Source: FEB-22 sp003105195
GTDB taxonomy: Bacteria > Pseudomonadota > Alphaproteobacteria > Rhizobiales > Xanthobacteraceae
NCBI GenBank assembly: GCA_027493405.1
Contig: JAOSKV010000008.1
Location: 62,001 to 126,000, forward strand
Length of the DNA stretch: 64,000 bases
Direction of reading: 5' to 3'
A program made the translations under genes and the position numbers. Under the pieces are notes generated by a model, which was given only the letters and a program-made list of their open reading frames with translations, ran no database searches and was not told the origin of the DNA. Shown one piece after another: positions 62,246 through 64,000 of this stretch (positions are counted from its first letter, which is position 1; the number at the start of each line of letters is the position of its first letter).

Positions 62246-63121
62246 ATGGATTTCCAGCTCGCACTGCTGATCGACGCGGTCGTCGCGGGGCTGCTGCTCG
62301 GCGGCTTCTATGCGGCGGTCACGGCCGGGATCACGATCGCGTTCGGGATCCTCGACATCGTCAACATCGCGCACCCGGCCTTCATCATCCTCGGCTCCTA
62401 CATCGCCTACATCGTCAACACCTCGTTCGGCATCGACCCGATCCTGGTGAGCATCCTGATGCTGCCGGCCTTCTATGCGCTCGGCGCCGCCGTCTACCAG
62501 GTCTACTATCTCTCGTTCGAGAAGCGCGGGCAGGACGCCCTGCGCGGGCTCGCCTTCTTCTTCGGGCTCCTGTTCATCACCGAGGTCGGGCTGATCCTGA
62601 CCTTCGGCGTCGACTACCGCTACGTGAACGCGGCCTATATCGGCGGCACCGTGCAGCTCGGGCCGATGAACCTGCCGCTGCGCATGCTGGTGCCGTTCGT
62701 GGTGTCGATGATCCTGATCGGCGCGCTGCAGTATTTCCTGGCCCGGACCTTCACGGGCCGCGCCATCATGGCGGTGGCGCAGGACCAGTTCGCGCTGCGG
62801 CTGATGGCCGCCGACCCGGTGCGGATCAAGCGGATCGCGTTCGGGATCTCGATCGGGGTCGCCGCCATGGCGGGCGCCTTCCTGATCGTCATCCAGCCGG
62901 TCGAGCCCTCGGTCGGGCGCGAGTATATCGGCCGGGTGTTCGCGATCTGCGTGCTCGGCGGCATGGGCAGCCTGCCCGGCACCGTGATCGCCGCCATGCT
63001 GCTCGGCGTGGTGGAAAGCATCACCTCGACCTTCTACGGGCCCTCCTGGGCGCCGGCTGTCGCCTTCGGCTTCCTTCTCCTCACCCTGGCGTTCCGGCCG
63101 GCGGGCATCCTGGGGCGGTGA
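62246..63121 (+). CDS. livH: Branched-chain amino acid/aromatic-type ABC permease LivH
   Basis: A 291-residue inner-membrane permease of the HAAT family with about eight helices. LLGGFYAAVTAGITIAFGILDIVNIAHPAFIILGSYIAY is characteristic; the C terminus shows VFAICVLGGMGSLPGTVIAAMLLGVVESI. ATG 62246 is preferred; GTG 62180 is in frame and open. Members import branched-chain amino acids or aromatic acids; next to the hpa genes an aromatic acid importer is plausible but unproven. Confidence 0.92.
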   Translation: MDFQLALLIDAVVAGLLLGGFYAAVTAGITIAFGILDIVNIAHPAFIILGSYIAYIVNTSFGIDPILVSILMLPAFYALGAAVYQVYYLSFEKRGQDALRGLAFFFGLLFITEVGLILTFGVDYRYVNAAYIGGTVQLGPMNLPLRMLVPFVVSMILIGALQYFLARTFTGRAIMAVAQDQFALRLMAADPVRIKRIAFGISIGVAAMAGAFLIVIQPVEPSVGREYIGRVFAICVLGGMGSLPGTVIAAMLLGVVESITSTFYGPSWAPAVAFGFLLLTLAFRPAGILGR

Positions 63122-63122
63122 C

Positions 63123-64000
63123 GTGCGTTCGTGGACCTTCTTCCTGATCGCTGCCGCCGTCGGCGCCGTGGTGTTCTTCGGCGCCCACCTGGTGGTGCAG
63201 AACGACTACGTCTATTTCGCGGGCTACACGGTGCTGCAGTTCGTGGTGCTGGCCACCGCCTGGAACATCCTCGGCGGCTATTGCGGCTACGTGAACTTCG
63301 GCTCGGCCGCGTTCTTCGCGCTCGGCGCCTACAGCACGGTCGCGCTCCACAAGCTCGCGCCGATGCCGATCCCGGTGCTGATCCTGATCGGCGGACTCGT
63401 CTCCGGCGTGGTCGGCCTCGGCATGGGCTACCTGACGCTGCGGCTGCGCGGCGCCTTCTTCGCGATCGCGACGCTCGCGCTCGCCGTCGTGCTGCAGACC
63501 CTGATCGTCAACTGGGACTACGTCGGCGGCTCGCGCGGCGCCTACGTGATCCGGCCGGCCACGATGCAGATCCTCGGATTCACGATCAACTACATCACCT
63601 ACCTGTTCCTGGTGATGCTGACGCTGGCGGTGCTGGCGATCACGGCGGCGCGCGCCATCGAGCGCTCGCGGCTCGGCTTCGGCTTCGCGACCATCCGCGA
63701 CGACGAGCTCGCGGCAGAAGCCTCCGGCGTGCCGACACTGCGGCTGAAGCTGATCGCGACCACGCTGAGCGGCGGCCTGATGGGCATGGCGGGCGCGCCC
63801 TTCCCCTACTATATCGGCTTCCTCGAGCCGTCCTCGGCCTTCGGCCTCGCCTATGCGGTGAACTCGATCGCGATGCCGATGATCGGGGGCACCACCATGT
63901 GGGCCGGCCCGCTGATCGGCGCGCTGCTGCTCGGCACGCTGCAGCAGATCGCGACCGTCACGATCTCCTCGGCCGTGAACCTCTTGATCGTCGGCCTGCT
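63123..64000 (+). CDS. livM: ABC permease LivM (3' end outside window)
   Basis: The second HAAT permease, starting GTG 63123, one base after the livH stop. The visible 292 codons contain LATAWNILGGYCGYVNFGSAAFFALGAYST, the signature LGFGFATIRDDELAAEASGV and MAGAPFPYYIGFLEPSSAFG. The gene runs off the window; livG/livF and a receptor would be expected downstream. Partial. Confidence 0.92.
   Translation, partial: MRSWTFFLIAAAVGAVVFFGAHLVVQNDYVYFAGYTVLQFVVLATAWNILGGYCGYVNFGSAAFFALGAYSTVALHKLAPMPIPVLILIGGLVSGVVGLGMGYLTLRLRGAFFAIATLALAVVLQTLIVNWDYVGGSRGAYVIRPATMQILGFTINYITYLFLVMLTLAVLAITAARAIERSRLGFGFATIRDDELAAEASGVPTLRLKLIATTLSGGLMGMAGAPFPYYIGFLEPSSAFGLAYAVNSIAMPMIGGTTMWAGPLIGALLLGTLQQIATVTISSAVNLLIVGL

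Overview
The window is very GC-rich, densely packed DNA from an alphaproteobacterium, most likely of the Hyphomicrobiales (Rhizobiales). This rests on gene content: malate synthase A, glcDEF, a PraR-like HTH regulator, DUF1127-like, DUF3422 and DUF4424 proteins and other small proteins of rhizobial type, together with palindromic intergenic repeats of the kind common in that order. No rRNA, tRNA, CRISPR array, transposase or complete prophage was seen. About a dozen genes are interrupted by single-base shifts, often in G or C runs, while both halves stay well conserved. I read most of these as sequence errors and annotate the genes across the breaks.

Layout. 0-10 kb: 3' end of groEL, a META-like secreted protein, MarC, an amidase overlapping a small membrane protein, a TRAP transporter (dctP-dctQ-dctM), a divergent SbmA-type ABC exporter and a TorF-like porin. 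10-20 kb: malate synthase, a histone-H1-like Lys/Ala-rich protein, glycolate oxidase (glcD, glcE, glcF) with a PepSY gene on the other strand, cytochrome c, a universal stress protein and a GNAT acetyltransferase. 20-36 kb: a TetR regulator with a clear operator, a TPP enzyme, an XRE regulator, glucose dehydrogenase, an APH-kinase fusion, an AGE epimerase, azlCD, an RraA-like protein, DUF4424, an acyl-CoA dehydrogenase, several small conserved proteins, an epimerase and an L,D-transpeptidase. 36-43 kb: lutABC (lactate oxidation), a TetR regulator with a palindromic operator, a DUF1127-like protein, a TTC38-like protein and an alpha/beta hydrolase. 43-49.6 kb: a cyanate cluster (NrtA-, NrtB- and NrtD-like ABC transporter plus cyanase), DUF3422 and a ferredoxin-reductase-like flavoprotein.

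49.7-54.3 kb is a DNA-modification/restriction island. It holds a TTG-started 1102-residue nuclease-methyltransferase (type ISP/IIG-like), a 93-residue partner carrying a QxDLF peptide that resembles a sliding-clamp-binding motif, and a convergent gene fusing a DUF1376 domain to an Mrr-like endonuclease. It is the best candidate here for a little-described system.

54.6-64 kb: a cysteine synthase-glutaredoxin fusion, an SDR lacking the usual catalytic Tyr/Lys, and a homoprotocatechuate (hpa/hpc) catabolic cluster: hpaR and a DapA-type aldolase on one strand, hpaF-hpaE-hpaD on the other. A perfect TTAACATGTTAA palindrome sits on the divergent promoter. livH and a truncated livM (HAAT importer) follow. 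The intergenic spaces of 54-62 kb carry two families of dispersed palindromic repeats; in one family the core lies in opposite orientations between the same ends.

Metabolic theme: uptake and oxidation of organic acids (TRAP, LutABC, glycolate oxidase feeding malate synthase) and aromatic acids (Hpa), plus cyanate detoxification.
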